Positions 35,347-44,565 of a stretch of 64,000 nucleotides of DNA are shown here, one piece after another. The position numbers and the translations under genes are program-made. The notes under the pieces were generated by a model that saw only the letters and a list, made by a program, of their open reading frames with translations, was not told where the DNA came from and did not search any database. How positions within the stretch are numbered: position 1 is the stretch's first letter; each line of letters opens with the position of its first letter. The DNA lies in assembly GCF_032399705.1 (NCBI RefSeq), contig NZ_CP135922.1, forward strand, positions 2,852,001-2,916,000, given 5' to 3'. This stretch comes from Paenibacillus sp. BIC5C1 (lineage in GTDB: Bacteria > Bacillota > Bacilli > Paenibacillales > Paenibacillaceae).

Positions 35347-36156
35347 GCGATAATACGTAGGGGCTTCGCCCATAACTTTTTTGAACATTTTTGAGAAAAG
35401 CAGCTGGTCGGCATATCCGACGGAACGGGAGATATCCCCAATGGTCAAAGCCGGGTCCAACGTCAGCTCAGCCGCCCTGCGCATGCGGTAATTGACCAGA
35501 TAAGACTGAATGCTGGTGCCCATCTTGTCTTTGAAGAGAGAGCACAAGTAGCTGCGCTGCAAGCCAACATGAGAAGCAATGGACTGTACTGTGATGGTAT
35601 TGGCATAATTAATCTCAATGAAATCCATTACCTGAGTGACATAAGTTTCTTTTGTATAGTCCTGGAGCGGAATAGGTCTGTCCTCACCGGCTCGATCAAT
35701 CAAAATGGAGAAAAACTGAAAGAGCAATCCCGTCATGCTGATCTCCCATCCCTTATGGGTATTGCGAGAGCTAATCATGCGGTGCAGACAGGAGCGCATC
35801 TCGTCATCGTCATTGCCCATTTCAAAGATCGGATGGTGCTCAGACAGGCAAGCCTGCTGTAATAACGAAGGGCAGGTGCTCCCTTGGAAAGCAACCCAGC
35901 TATACTCCCACGGATCATTCTGATCTGCTTCATAATGAACGACAGAATGGGGCACGATGAGGAACCCCTGGCCTTTGTGCAGCGTAACCTTTTTGCCTCC
36001 GACTTCGAAGGTGCCTTTGCCGTCCAAAATGTAATGGATTTTGTAATAATCCCGCATGGCCGGGCCGAAGTGGTGACCGGGTGCGCAAGCTTCCGTGCCG
36101 TAATGAAGGAGCTGAAGCTCCTGAAAGTGACTGTTTTTGCACATATACGTAATCAA
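35311..36156 (-). CDS. AraC-family transcriptional regulator
   Basis: A 281-residue regulator with an N-terminal cupin-like effector domain (about 15-120: F-G-P-A-M-R-D-Y-Y-K-I-H-Y-I-L-D-G-K-G, P-H-S-V-V-H-Y) and a C-terminal pair of helix-turn-helices (about 175-272) with Q-S-I-A-S-H-V-G-L-Q-R and I-G-D-I-S-R-S-V-G-Y. Such regulators usually bind sugars and control adjacent carbohydrate genes. It is divergent from an aldo-keto reductase, the likely target. Its last codons form half of a terminator stem. Confidence 0.92.
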   Translation of the reverse strand: MITYMCKNSHFQELQLLHYGTEACAPGHHFGPAMRDYYKIHYILDGKGTFEVGGKKVTLHKGQGFLIVPHSVVHYEADQNDPWEYSWVAFQGSTCPSLLQQACLSEHHPIFEMGNDDDEMRSCLHRMISSRNTHKGWEISMTGLLFQFFSILIDRAGEDRPIPLQDYTKETYVTQVMDFIEINYANTITVQSIASHVGLQRSYLCSLFKDKMGTSIQSYLVNYRMRRAAELTLDPALTIGDISRSVGYADQLLFSKMFKKVMGEAPTYYRKHKTAPSHLCC

Positions 36157-36360
36157 GGCTATTCACTCCTGTTTATGAGGTCGTTATACCTTGCATTTTA
36201 ACATATAAAAGGTGAAAAGGGATCGTTTTATGAATATCATTTGATGAAGATACCAATCATTTTTCCATATCGTTGTAGTGAAATGCCATATCGTTTTACA
36301 TGGAAAGTGTCTAAGATGAAAGGGTATTCAATAACTTTTACAGGAAAAGAGAGATTAACC

Positions 36361-37365
36361 ATGCCCTATACTGCGAGTGAACAACGATACAGTGAAATGA
36401 AGTATTCCCGCTCTGGCAAAACCGGAATTAAGCTGCCGCAAATAGCACTAGGCTTATGGCAGAACTTCGGTGGAAACCGCACCTTGGATATTCAGGAAGA
36501 GATGATCCTGCGCGCATTTGATCTGGGGATTAACCATTTCGACTTGGCCAACAACTATGGACCACCTCCAGGATCAGCCGAAGAGAATTTTGGTGTCATT
36601 CTCAAAAAACATCTGCGTCCGTACCGCGACGAACTGCTCATCTCAACCAAGGCAGGTTATCATATGTGGAACGGTCCATACGGCGAATGGGGTTCACGCA
36701 AAAACCTGATTGCCAGTCTGGACCAAAGTCTCAGCCGGATGGGACTGGATTACGTAGATATTTTCTATCATCACCGCCCAGATCCGGAGACACCGCTCGA
36801 AGAAACGATGACTGCGCTGGATCATATCGTTAGACAGGGTAAGGCTCTGTATGTAGGCTTGTCCAACTATGATGCCGAACAGACGAAGGAAGCTGTGACC
36901 ATTTTACGTCGTCTTGGAACACCTTGTCTGGTTCACCAGCCAAACTATTCGATGCTGCATCGCTGGATTGAGGATGGTTTGCAGGATGTGCTGGATCAGA
37001 ATGGCGTAGGATCGATCGCATTCTGTCCGCTTGGCCGCGGACAGTTGACGAATAAATATGTGGACAAGATCAGGGAAGAGCGCGCCAATCCAACAGGCAA
37101 TCTGAGAAAAGAAGCCTATACGGACGAACGGATCGCCAAGTTCGAAGCACTTCAGGCTGTTGCCGAACGTAGAGGCCAAACGATCTCCCAGTTGGCGCTA
37201 AACTGGATTTTGCGTGGTAACCGAGTTACTTCCGCTCTGATCGGCGCAAGCCGTGTGTCCCAGATCGAAGAAAACGTAGCCGCACTTCAGGCACCAGATC
37301 TGACGACAGAAGAGCTGAATGAAATCGAAAGTATCTTGGATGGCATCGGGAACTACGCTTGGTAA
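36361..37365 (+). CDS. Aldo-keto reductase, L-glyceraldehyde-3-phosphate reductase type
   Basis: ATG 36361 is used: from here the protein (334 residues) aligns with YghZ-type reductases, and AAAGAGAG precedes it. Catalytic features: F-D-L-A-N-N-Y-G-P (Asp and Tyr near 59-64), S-T-K-A-G-Y-H-M (Lys near 96) and F-Y-H-H-R-P (His). The insert G-P-P-P-G-S-A-E-E-N-F and Y-G-E-W-G-S-R-K are diagnostic of the YghZ/Kv-beta group, which reduce L-glyceraldehyde 3-phosphate or related carbonyls with NADPH. Its regulation by the divergent AraC protein is inferred. Confidence 0.9.
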   Translation: MPYTASEQRYSEMKYSRSGKTGIKLPQIALGLWQNFGGNRTLDIQEEMILRAFDLGINHFDLANNYGPPPGSAEENFGVILKKHLRPYRDELLISTKAGYHMWNGPYGEWGSRKNLIASLDQSLSRMGLDYVDIFYHHRPDPETPLEETMTALDHIVRQGKALYVGLSNYDAEQTKEAVTILRRLGTPCLVHQPNYSMLHRWIEDGLQDVLDQNGVGSIAFCPLGRGQLTNKYVDKIREERANPTGNLRKEAYTDERIAKFEALQAVAERRGQTISQLALNWILRGNRVTSALIGASRVSQIEENVAALQAPDLTTEELNEIESILDGIGNYAW

Positions 37366-37460
37366 GATTGTAACGAAGAGATACGACTATGTAGATTCAG
37401 CGTCATGTCTACAATGATTGAATCAATCTATATGTTATAGATATGTTGAGATAACTAAGG

Positions 37461-37491
37461 TGTCTTCCTGTAGTCGGGAGGACACTTTTTT
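37461..37491 (+). terminator. Terminator after aldo-keto reductase
   Basis: GTGTCTTCC pairs with GGAGGACAC (one G-U) and runs into TTTTTT. Confidence 0.8.
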
Positions 37492-37660
37492 GTCTTACTT
37501 ATCATCCTTTATATGTAGAGATAGACCTTTTAGAGCTTCGTTTTAATTGACCTGTGTTTATTTTTTTCTAAAAACTATTTCATATCATAGCACCAGGTCC
37601 TAGGATTTAGGGTATAATATATAGATGCTATACATTTGAAATATGAAGGAGAGGCTCCAT

Positions 37661-39253
37661 TTGAATTTTCAACAGTGGATTTCGCCTGAAACCTATAACC
37701 TGACATCCGAGATGGAGAATCACCCGTCGGATCGGGTTGCACTTAGATGGCTAAGCGATCATAAAGAATTGGAAGAGATCACTTATGGTGAGTTATTAAA
37801 GCAGGCCAATCGTCTTGCTGGAGGTTTGCGTGATCTTGGTTTGGAGAAGGGTGACCGGGTGCTGGTCATGGTACCACGTCGAATTATTGCCTATGTCATA
37901 TACATTGCCTGCCTGAAACTGGGCATTGCTGTTATTCCTTCTTCCGAAATGCTGCGTGCGAAAGATCTTGAGTATCGTCTTCGGCATTCCGAGGCCCGTG
38001 CTGTCATTGTCTGGTCCGAGACCACTGCCGAAGTTGAAAAGATAAATGCAGATCTGCCAGCATTGGCACATCGCATCGTTGCATCACCAAATGGTGATGA
38101 TAGTGTACCTGGAGAAGGCTGGGTCAATGTACACCAGTTAATGAAAGACCAATCCGATTCGATGGCTGCGGTGGAAACACATCGTGACGATATGGCCATT
38201 CTCGCATATACCTCCGGTACGACTGGCAATCCAAAAGGCGTAGTACATAGTCATGGTTGGGGTTACGCCCATTTGCGGATCGCTTCATCGTTATGGCTGG
38301 ATATTCAGCCTTCGGATACGGTGTGGGCAACGGCAGCACCGGGATGGCAAAAATGGATTTGGAGTCCGTTCCTGTCTGTACTCGGAAGAGGGGCGACCGG
38401 ACTGGTCTACAATGGATCATTCCAACCCAAACGTTATCTGGAACTGCTGCAAGAGCATCAGATCAACGTCTTGTGCTGTACGCCGACGGAATATCGGTTA
38501 ATGGCCAAAACAGACGATCTGGGCCATCATGATCTGTCCGCACTGCGCAGCGCCGTGTCTGCTGGTGAACCGTTAAATCAGGAAGTAATTGAAATTTTCC
38601 AGCGTCACTTTGACCTGACGATCCGGGACGGATATGGACAAACCGAGAGTACGCTGCTGATCGGCAGCTTGAAAGATGCTCCCGTACGAATTGGTTCTAT
38701 GGGGCAGTCCATTACACCAGGCCTTATTGAGATCGTCAATGAAGAGGGACAACTTGTACCTGCTGGTGAAGTAGGAGATATCGCAGTGCATAAGGATATG
38801 CCAGCCTTGTTCCGTGCTTATTATCAAGATGAGGGACGGAAGGAAGCGAATCAGCGTGGGGATTATTTTGTAACTGGTGACCGCGCACGGAAAGACGAAG
38901 AAGGATACTTCTGGTTTGAAGGTCGCAGTGATGATATCATTATCAGTTCGGGTTACACGATTGGACCGTTCGAGGTGGAAGAAGCGTTGATGAAACACGC
39001 CAGTGTGAAGGAATGTGCCGTTGTCGCAAGTCCCGATGAGATCCGTGGTAATGTGGTGAAAGCATTTGTTGTGCTGAGAGACGAGTCTCTCGCATCACCA
39101 GAACTGGCACGTGAACTGCAAAATCATGTGAAGGAATGGACAGCACCTTACAAATATCCACGCAAAATCGAGTTTGTAACTGATCTGCCGAAAACAAACT
39201 CCGGTAAAATCCGCCGAATCGAGTTGCGTGAGCAGGAAAAACGCAAGGTTTAA
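37661..39253 (+). CDS. mbcS: Acyl-CoA synthetase, MbcS-like
   Basis: TTG 37661 is six bases after AAGGAGAGG; the ATG at 37643 overlaps that ribosome site. The 530-residue AMP-forming ligase has the P-loop T-S-G-T-T-G-N-P-K-G near 190-199, the Y-G-Q-T-E-S motif near 328, the Y-x-x-T-G-D-R hinge and catalytic Lys in N-S-G-K-I-R-R near 520. The length and pattern match Bacillus MbcS, which activates branched short-chain acids (isobutyrate, 2-methylbutyrate) for branched fatty-acid synthesis, and medium-chain acyl-CoA synthetases generally. It is 100 bp upstream of the aminopeptidase gene, with no terminator between. Confidence 0.85.
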   Translation: MNFQQWISPETYNLTSEMENHPSDRVALRWLSDHKELEEITYGELLKQANRLAGGLRDLGLEKGDRVLVMVPRRIIAYVIYIACLKLGIAVIPSSEMLRAKDLEYRLRHSEARAVIVWSETTAEVEKINADLPALAHRIVASPNGDDSVPGEGWVNVHQLMKDQSDSMAAVETHRDDMAILAYTSGTTGNPKGVVHSHGWGYAHLRIASSLWLDIQPSDTVWATAAPGWQKWIWSPFLSVLGRGATGLVYNGSFQPKRYLELLQEHQINVLCCTPTEYRLMAKTDDLGHHDLSALRSAVSAGEPLNQEVIEIFQRHFDLTIRDGYGQTESTLLIGSLKDAPVRIGSMGQSITPGLIEIVNEEGQLVPAGEVGDIAVHKDMPALFRAYYQDEGRKEANQRGDYFVTGDRARKDEEGYFWFEGRSDDIIISSGYTIGPFEVEEALMKHASVKECAVVASPDEIRGNVVKAFVVLRDESLASPELARELQNHVKEWTAPYKYPRKIEFVTDLPKTNSGKIRRIELREQEKRKV

Positions 39254-39354
39254 ATAATTACGTGTACACAAATAGTTGGAAATATCAGCATAAGTAGTGA
39301 AGGGGAAGGAATCGACTCTGAACATTCAAATATGAAACAGGAGTGAACACAACC

Positions 39355-40599
39355 ATGAGTAATTTTGAACAAACCTTTGAAAAATCGTTGGAACAATACG
39401 CAGAGCTGGTTGTCAAAGTCGGCGTAAATATTCAGAAAGGACAGGATCTGCTCGTAACGGCACCCATCGAAACATTGGAATTCACCCGTCTGATCGTACA
39501 AAAAGCGTATGCAGCTGGTGCCAAGTACGTACAGGTTGATTTTGATGATGACAATATTACACGCAGTCGTTTTGAACATGGTTCTGACGATAGCTTTGAT
39601 TATTACCCCGCCTGGAAGGCGGAAATGATGGAGAAGTTTGCAGAAGCAGGCGGGGCTACCCTCACGATCAAAGTACCTGACCCTGAATTATACAACGGCA
39701 TTAATTCCGACAACGTTTCGCGTGCAACCAAAGCGGCAGCTCATGCACGTCGCGGATATTCGAAATATACGCGTAACCACGAAATTAGCTGGTGTCTGAT
39801 CAAAGCGCCAACCAAGGCGTGGGCGAACAAAGTGTTTGCCGACATTCCAGAGGAAGATCGCATTAACGTGATGTGGGAAACCATCTTCAAAATGAACCGT
39901 GTCGATGGCGGAGACGCTATTCAGAACTGGAAAAAACATTTGGACACCTTGAATGCCATGAGTGATTTGCTGAACAAGAAAAACTATAAAAGCCTGCACT
40001 ACCGCGCACCCGGAACGGATTTGAAAATCGAGCTGGTGAACAACCACATCTGGGGTGGTGGCGGTAGCGAAAACAAGCAAGGTGTGTATACCGTTGCGAA
40101 CATGCCGACAGAAGAAGTATTTACAATGCCGAAGCGCAGTGGAGTCAACGGATTTGTCAGCAGCACGATGCCGCTGAACCTGAATGGACAACTTGTAGAC
40201 CAGATGAGAATTACGTTCAAGGATGGACAGGTTGTTGCGTTTACAGCAGCTTCGGGTGAAGAGCATCTGAAAAACCTGTTTGCCACCGATGAAGGTGCAC
40301 GTTATCTTGGCGAAGTGGCCTTGGTGCCACATGATTCCCCAATTTCCAACTTGAATCGTATTTTCTATAATACCGGTATTGACGAGAATGCATCCTGCCA
40401 TCTGGCCGTCGGAAGTGCATATCCATTTAATATGAAAGATGGTACGACGATGTCTAACGAGGAATTGCTGAAACATGAATGCAACGTTAGTCTGACCCAT
40501 GTGGACTTTATGATCGGCTCTGCAGAGCTCGACATTGATGGTGAGTTGCAGGATGGTACGGTGGAACCTGTATTCCGCAAAGGGAACTGGGCATTTTAA
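39355..40599 (+). CDS. ampS: M29-family aminopeptidase (AmpS-like)
   Basis: ATG 39355 follows an AGGAGTG site. The 414-residue cytosolic metallopeptidase starts F-E-K-S-L-E-Q-Y-A-E-L-V-V-K-V-G-V-N-I and carries the metal-site blocks N-M-P-T-E-E-V-F near 250, G-E-V-A-L-V near 318, and H-L-A-V-G-S-A-Y near 345 with a final H-V-D-F-M-I near 380. Such thermophilic-type aminopeptidases trim peptides with a cobalt or zinc pair. It ends in a strong terminator. Confidence 0.92.
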   Translation: MSNFEQTFEKSLEQYAELVVKVGVNIQKGQDLLVTAPIETLEFTRLIVQKAYAAGAKYVQVDFDDDNITRSRFEHGSDDSFDYYPAWKAEMMEKFAEAGGATLTIKVPDPELYNGINSDNVSRATKAAAHARRGYSKYTRNHEISWCLIKAPTKAWANKVFADIPEEDRINVMWETIFKMNRVDGGDAIQNWKKHLDTLNAMSDLLNKKNYKSLHYRAPGTDLKIELVNNHIWGGGGSENKQGVYTVANMPTEEVFTMPKRSGVNGFVSSTMPLNLNGQLVDQMRITFKDGQVVAFTAASGEEHLKNLFATDEGARYLGEVALVPHDSPISNLNRIFYNTGIDENASCHLAVGSAYPFNMKDGTTMSNEELLKHECNVSLTHVDFMIGSAELDIDGELQDGTVEPVFRKGNWAF

Positions 40600-40626
40600 T
40601 TGGTAAAAACAAGGCAATAAGTTATA

Positions 40627-40668
40627 AACAAAAGCGACTTCAACGTTGAAGTCGCTTTTGTTGTTTTT
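40627..40668. terminator. Bidirectional terminator after ampS
   Basis: A perfect 36-bp palindrome (AACAAAAGCGACTTCAAC and its complement) with T-rich flank; it also serves the opposing GyrI-like gene. Confidence 0.9.
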
Positions 40669-40690
40669 GGCATCCACAACTTTGAATGAG

Positions 40691-41160
40691 TTATAGTGGC
40701 TTAACGGGTACACATATTTCGCAATGATCCAGAAGAAGCAGATCACCCGCATACCTTTCTATAATGGGTTTGTTGTCCATGATACAACCATTGCTCTGCA
40801 AATACGGGAAAATCTCGGTCCAGGCTTGCTTCACATCTTCTGCTGTATGTTTGACTTTGCAAACCAGATATTGCCCGCCAGGAAGTTCAGCTTCTTCAAG
40901 TTGGGGAGTCGACTCATCTCATCCAGGCAGTAATCCTCTGATATGACAATACAAGCATCATACCTGCATTGAGACGGGAGGGTGGTTTTCGGGTTATCCT
41001 GCGGAATGCCGAACAAGATAGTCGACCTTGTAAGCAAGCCTTTGGATCTTGCCCAGGTCTTTAATGTTTCCATCGCGTGGTTGTTAGCAGGACCATACGG
41101 ACCCACTTGTCGTACATAAGCAATTCGGGAGGTTGGCAGGTTTTCGATGTGGAATTCCAT
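40691..41160 (-). pseudogene. GyrI-like (AraC effector-binding) protein, frameshifted
   Basis: From ATG 41160 the frame encodes a typical GyrI-like start (M-E-F-H-I-E-N-L-P, then R-I-A-Y-V-R-Q-V-G-P-Y-G) to about residue 85, then runs on nonsensically to a stop at 40831. The next frame continues the family exactly: E-L-P-G-G-Q-Y-L-V-C-K-V, A-W-T-E-I-F, and the closing E-R-Y-A-G-D ... C-E-I-C-V-P-V-K-P-L before TAA at 40691. A one-base loss (or two-base gain) in about 40900-40915 explains this. The repaired protein would be about 156 residues, a small-molecule-binding SbmC/GyrI domain. It is either a recent pseudogene or a sequencing error. Confidence 0.85.
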
Positions 41161-41397
41161 TGCTTTTCATTCCTTTCGTTACGGTTATGGGTTACATCTC
41201 GAATGCTATCATGGTATAAAAAAATATTCATATGTATTTTTGGGAAAGAGAGATCGTAGGACTTTAAGTCTATTTTCAGTGTTAATGGGTTACTAGGACT
41301 TGTGGTATTCTTGTTTCCGCATCAGCAAACACTTAGAATTGAAGATATAATCATGACATTAGAAGCGTAGCTGAGAGTTAGGGGGAGAAGAATTGTA

Positions 41398-42558
41398 ATG
41401 GATATCACCAGAGATTTTACGGACGAACTTTTTAAGCAATGGGTGCGGGTGCATTTCTGCGATAATCGAGAAACCATTCAGTCAAGCGATATCGAAACCG
41501 TAACATCACTATCACTCGCAAATCAAAATATTTCCAGTCTGGCAGGACTAGAACACTTCAGTATGCTGGAAGAGCTGGATTGCTCGTATAATCAATTAAC
41601 CGTGCTGGAAATAAGCCGTAATCCAAACCTGAAAATGCTGATTGGCAAAGAGAATCTACTTCTGTCACTAGATTTGAGTGCAAATACGGAGCTGGAGTTT
41701 CTGGATTGCAGCTTTAACCGACTTCGAGCTTTGGATGTAAGCAACAACCCCAAGCTTGTGAAGCTGGAGTGCCATTGGAATATGCTGTCGAGGTTAAATC
41801 TGGATCATAATCTTTCTTTGAAGGAACTTAGCTGTAGCTATAACGCATTTTTTACGCTCGAACTGCATCACAATAAGCTGCTGGAACGGCTCGATTGCTC
41901 CAACAATTACATATCACATCTGGATGTCTCAAGCTGCATGAACTTGCTGCAAATCCGGTGCAATCATAATCATTTAACCGAACTGGATACGTGTAACAAT
42001 CCGAAATTGGAAAGTGTTAGATGTTTTAATAACCACATCTCGAAGTTGGACCTCAGTCAGAACGAGCAGCTTCAGGAGCTTTATTGTTCAGAAAATAAAC
42101 TAACCGAACTTGATTCTGAAACCCACTCCAGATTGGATAGAATTCAGTTTGGGAACAACCTGATCATTGAACCGGACATTAGCGTTTCGGGTGTAGGAAT
42201 CTTTCAGTATGATGTTTCGATGTCATACTATACAGCTATTTTGACGTACAAGGGAGAAGATATGGTCATTACTACGGATGCTTCAACGAAAGTAGCTATG
42301 GATCAGTTGTCTCCAGTGATCGAAACGGCCTGGAAACAGTTCGACGAATTATGTGAGCGAACGCTTCAGGTAATAGGGAAGACACATCCGGACGAGGATG
42401 TAAATGGATTGGTACTGGCGGACATGGTATTTCAGGAAGGTGGCTGCTTCAGAGTAGGTTATGATGCGGGTGATACACCTGCTGGACGGCTCTATCTGTA
42501 TGCTTCGTTTAACGAAAAATTGGAAATTTCTGATTCGCTTATCTATGAAACGTATTAA
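41398..42558 (+). CDS. Cytosolic leucine-rich-repeat protein with unknown C-terminal domain
   Basis: A 386-residue protein without signal peptide. Residues about 36-255 are roughly ten leucine-rich repeats of about 21 residues, L-x-x-L-x-C-S-x-N-x-L-x-x-L-D-x-S-x-N-x-x, with a Cys at the same position in most repeats. The last 125 residues form a separate domain (I-L-T-Y-K-G-E-D-M-V-I-T-T, W-K-Q-F-D-E-L, G-C-F-R-V-G-Y-D-A-G-D, ending L-I-Y-E-T-Y) resembling small uncharacterised DUF/immunity-type domains; I do not identify it. ATG 41398 has AGGGGGAGAAG before it. LRRs bind protein partners; the partner is not visible. It stands alone with its own terminator. Confidence 0.85.
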   Translation: MDITRDFTDELFKQWVRVHFCDNRETIQSSDIETVTSLSLANQNISSLAGLEHFSMLEELDCSYNQLTVLEISRNPNLKMLIGKENLLLSLDLSANTELEFLDCSFNRLRALDVSNNPKLVKLECHWNMLSRLNLDHNLSLKELSCSYNAFFTLELHHNKLLERLDCSNNYISHLDVSSCMNLLQIRCNHNHLTELDTCNNPKLESVRCFNNHISKLDLSQNEQLQELYCSENKLTELDSETHSRLDRIQFGNNLIIEPDISVSGVGIFQYDVSMSYYTAILTYKGEDMVITTDASTKVAMDQLSPVIETAWKQFDELCERTLQVIGKTHPDEDVNGLVLADMVFQEGGCFRVGYDAGDTPAGRLYLYASFNEKLEISDSLIYETY

Positions 42559-42582
42559 AGCCACGAGAACGTGGCTTTTTTG
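42558..42582 (+). terminator. Terminator after LRR gene
   Basis: AAGCCACG-AGAA-CGTGGCTT followed by TTTT; the stem starts at the stop codon. Confidence 0.9.
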
Positions 42583-42596
42583 TTTATAACTTTTAG

Positions 42597-43229
42597 TTAT
42601 TCGGCATGCATTTTGTTGAAGCTGACATATTCGTTAATCGGTTTGCGGTATCCGCGCGGACGTTGTTTGGTTTCTGACTTTTTGCCGATTGTAATTAGCA
42701 TGGCCGGTACATAATGGTCAGGAATATCCAAGCTTCGTTGTAACTCTTCCGCGTCGAAGCCAATCATGGGGCAGGTGTCCCAACCACGATCCTGAGCGAT
42801 CAGCATCAATTGCATCGCTGACAGACTGGCATTACGAATTGCATCTTCCCTCTGGAAGAACCTCCCACGCGTTTCATAAAATTCGATGACGCTCTGTGAT
42901 TCTTGCTCGTATTGGAAGGGAGTCATCGCACCAAGGTTCAGCAGGCCCTCATTGATTGTGCGGATGTGATGGTGTGCATTGACATCGCCGAGGACAACAA
43001 TGACCGCAGAGGCGGTTTTAACTTTATATTGCTGTGAAGCTTCATAGACTTTTTCTTTCTGAGCCGGGTCCGTCAGCACAAGATAGTGCGTATGCTGGAG
43101 GTTAAAGGCGGAAGGTGCGAATTTGTTCAAGGCAAACATTTCTTGCAATTCCGACTCTGGAATCTCAATTCCTTCTTCAAAAATAACGGCCGACCTACGG
43201 TTTTTGACTAGATTCTCCAATTCACTCAT
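42597..43229 (-). CDS. Nitroreductase-family protein
   Basis: A 210-residue FMN-dependent oxidoreductase: L-V-K-N-R-R-S-A near 7-14 binds FMN phosphate, A-P-S-A-F-N-L-Q-H near 37-45, and the D-T-C-P-M-I-G-F-D segment near 150. These enzymes reduce nitroaromatics, quinones or flavins with NAD(P)H and act as dimers; this one resembles the YodC/MhqN-type thiol/quinone stress reductases. Start 43229 has AGGGAAACC just upstream. No regulator gene adjoins it. Confidence 0.88.
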   Translation of the reverse strand: MSELENLVKNRRSAVIFEEGIEIPESELQEMFALNKFAPSAFNLQHTHYLVLTDPAQKEKVYEASQQYKVKTASAVIVVLGDVNAHHHIRTINEGLLNLGAMTPFQYEQESQSVIEFYETRGRFFQREDAIRNASLSAMQLMLIAQDRGWDTCPMIGFDAEELQRSLDIPDHYVPAMLITIGKKSETKQRPRGYRKPINEYVSFNKMHAE

Positions 43230-43359
43230 GGTGGTTTCCCTCGCTTATGTATGATTTATAAACTGACTATAACACACTAAGTTACTTTATGTAAGTATTA
43301 TTTTTGAATAAGACAAGATCTGCCTGCCATACGATAAAATAAAACAGAAGAGGTGATTC

Positions 43360-43635
43360 ATGAAAACATTCATCACAAGGTACAGGGCTGGAAAGTCGCG
43401 AAATGAATTTCAGGTATACGTCATCGAATCATCCACGCTGAAACGTTTTTTTGTGGTGGAGATGGTGCTGGGTACCATCGCGTACAATGTTGCACTTTTT
43501 TGGTTTCACAATGCAATTCTTGCTGGTGTAGGTTCTTGGGCTGGAACGGAAAGTTTAAAGAGACTGCCACTCGTATTCAAAAAAATATCAGGTCGACAGG
43601 AAGGTTCAGGCAGCATGAGCACGTTCTTTACTTAA
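43360..43635 (+). CDS. Small membrane protein, unknown (91 aa)
   Basis: ATG 43360 follows GAAGAGGTGA. A basic N-terminus (1-28) precedes one or two hydrophobic stretches (about 29-60, F-F-V-V-E-M-V-L-G-T-I-A-Y-N-V-A-L-F-W-F) and a basic tail. No family is recognised. It is divergent from the nitroreductase, 130 bp away. Confidence 0.55.
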   Translation: MKTFITRYRAGKSRNEFQVYVIESSTLKRFFVVEMVLGTIAYNVALFWFHNAILAGVGSWAGTESLKRLPLVFKKISGRQEGSGSMSTFFT

Positions 43636-43687
43636 GGAATAGGACGGCTTAGGGCTACAGGCTCTCTTTTTCAATCGCAAGGGACAC

Positions 43688-43757
43688 CAGACACGTTATT
43701 TCCTGAAATGCTCCAAAAAACGTTACATATGGCCAAAACCCCGTTATAACGTGTCTG
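43688..43757. repeat. Intergenic inverted repeat
   Basis: Perfect 12-bp arms CAGACACGTTAT (43688-43699) and ATAACGTGTCTG (43746-43757), extended imperfectly outward, around a 46-base interior. There is no T tract, so it is not an ordinary terminator. The surrounding 43636-43888 holds no gene. Confidence 0.5.
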
Positions 43758-43888
43758 AGGTTCCTTAGCATTTTACATCGCTTCAACCTCTCATACACGT
43801 CTCAACTTTGTTACACCCCATGTCTTCTGCTGCTCCAACCTCGAACGAGGAGAGAGACGCGCCATCTTTAAATAAGTCAGGCGGCCAG

Positions 43889-44509
43889 TCATCTCACCAT
43901 CGTACCCCGCAAAAAAATTTCGACAATCTCCTTACCTAAATTCAAAGTGGAATCATGTTCTCTTAATGTATCTTCCTTGTTGCCGATGACCATCATTGTT
44001 GAGAAAGTTTGCGCGAGAAGCATGGAATTATTGCTTCGAAGAAAGTTATTATCCATCGCATCTTTAAAGTAATGAGCCAGCTCTTCGTAAATTTTATTTT
44101 CTGCTGCTCTGATTTCCTCGATCTGTTTCTCACTCAAATATCTCTCCGCATCTTTGAGCAGGGTCTCAATCTCCGCATGAGGATTAGCTAACCTTGCTTC
44201 TGCCACATGTAGCAGTCCTGTTTCCAGATTGTCAGCTTCTCTTAATAATCGTGACGTAGCTTGGTGCACATGTTTAAACATGGTCGTAACCGCGATCTTA
44301 AAAAGTTCCGGTTTACTGGTGAAGTGATAATAAATGGATGGTTTAGACACATTACAAGCTTTGGCGATCTGTTGGAGTGAAACAGGTTCATACCCATGCT
44401 CCATAAAGAGTTTGGCGGCCGTTTGAAGAATTATTTCTTGTACGGGCAAATTATCTTCTGCTTGTTTGGGTCTTCCTGGTGAGCGTTGTGATTCTATATT
44501 CATTTTCAT
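43889..44509 (-). CDS. TetR/AcrR-family regulator
   Basis: About 206 residues; three ATGs cluster at 44512, 44509 and 44503, and GGAGG spacing favours 44509. The helix-turn-helix (about 20-70) shows A-A-K-L-F-M-E-H-G-Y-E, L-Q-Q-I-A-K-A-C-N-V-S-K-P-S-I-Y-Y-H-F, preceded by a basic G-R-P-K-Q tail. The C-terminal ligand domain is helical. It is divergent from a membrane-anchored hydrolase, and a palindrome lies between them, so it probably controls that gene and itself. Confidence 0.9.
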   Translation of the reverse strand: MKMNIESQRSPGRPKQAEDNLPVQEIILQTAAKLFMEHGYEPVSLQQIAKACNVSKPSIYYHFTSKPELFKIAVTTMFKHVHQATSRLLREADNLETGLLHVAEARLANPHAEIETLLKDAERYLSEKQIEEIRAAENKIYEELAHYFKDAMDNNFLRSNNSMLLAQTFSTMMVIGNKEDTLREHDSTLNLGKEIVEIFLRGTMVR

Positions 44510-44565
44510 CATTACCTCCGTGAATATTTTATGACAAATTATCCATTGAATAAGATTAGACTTGT

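Noticed and set aside
39688..40752. Long minus-strand open frame opposite ampS
   Set aside because: It lies wholly antisense to a clear M29 aminopeptidase, has low-complexity Cys/His-rich composition and no ribosome site or recognisable motif.
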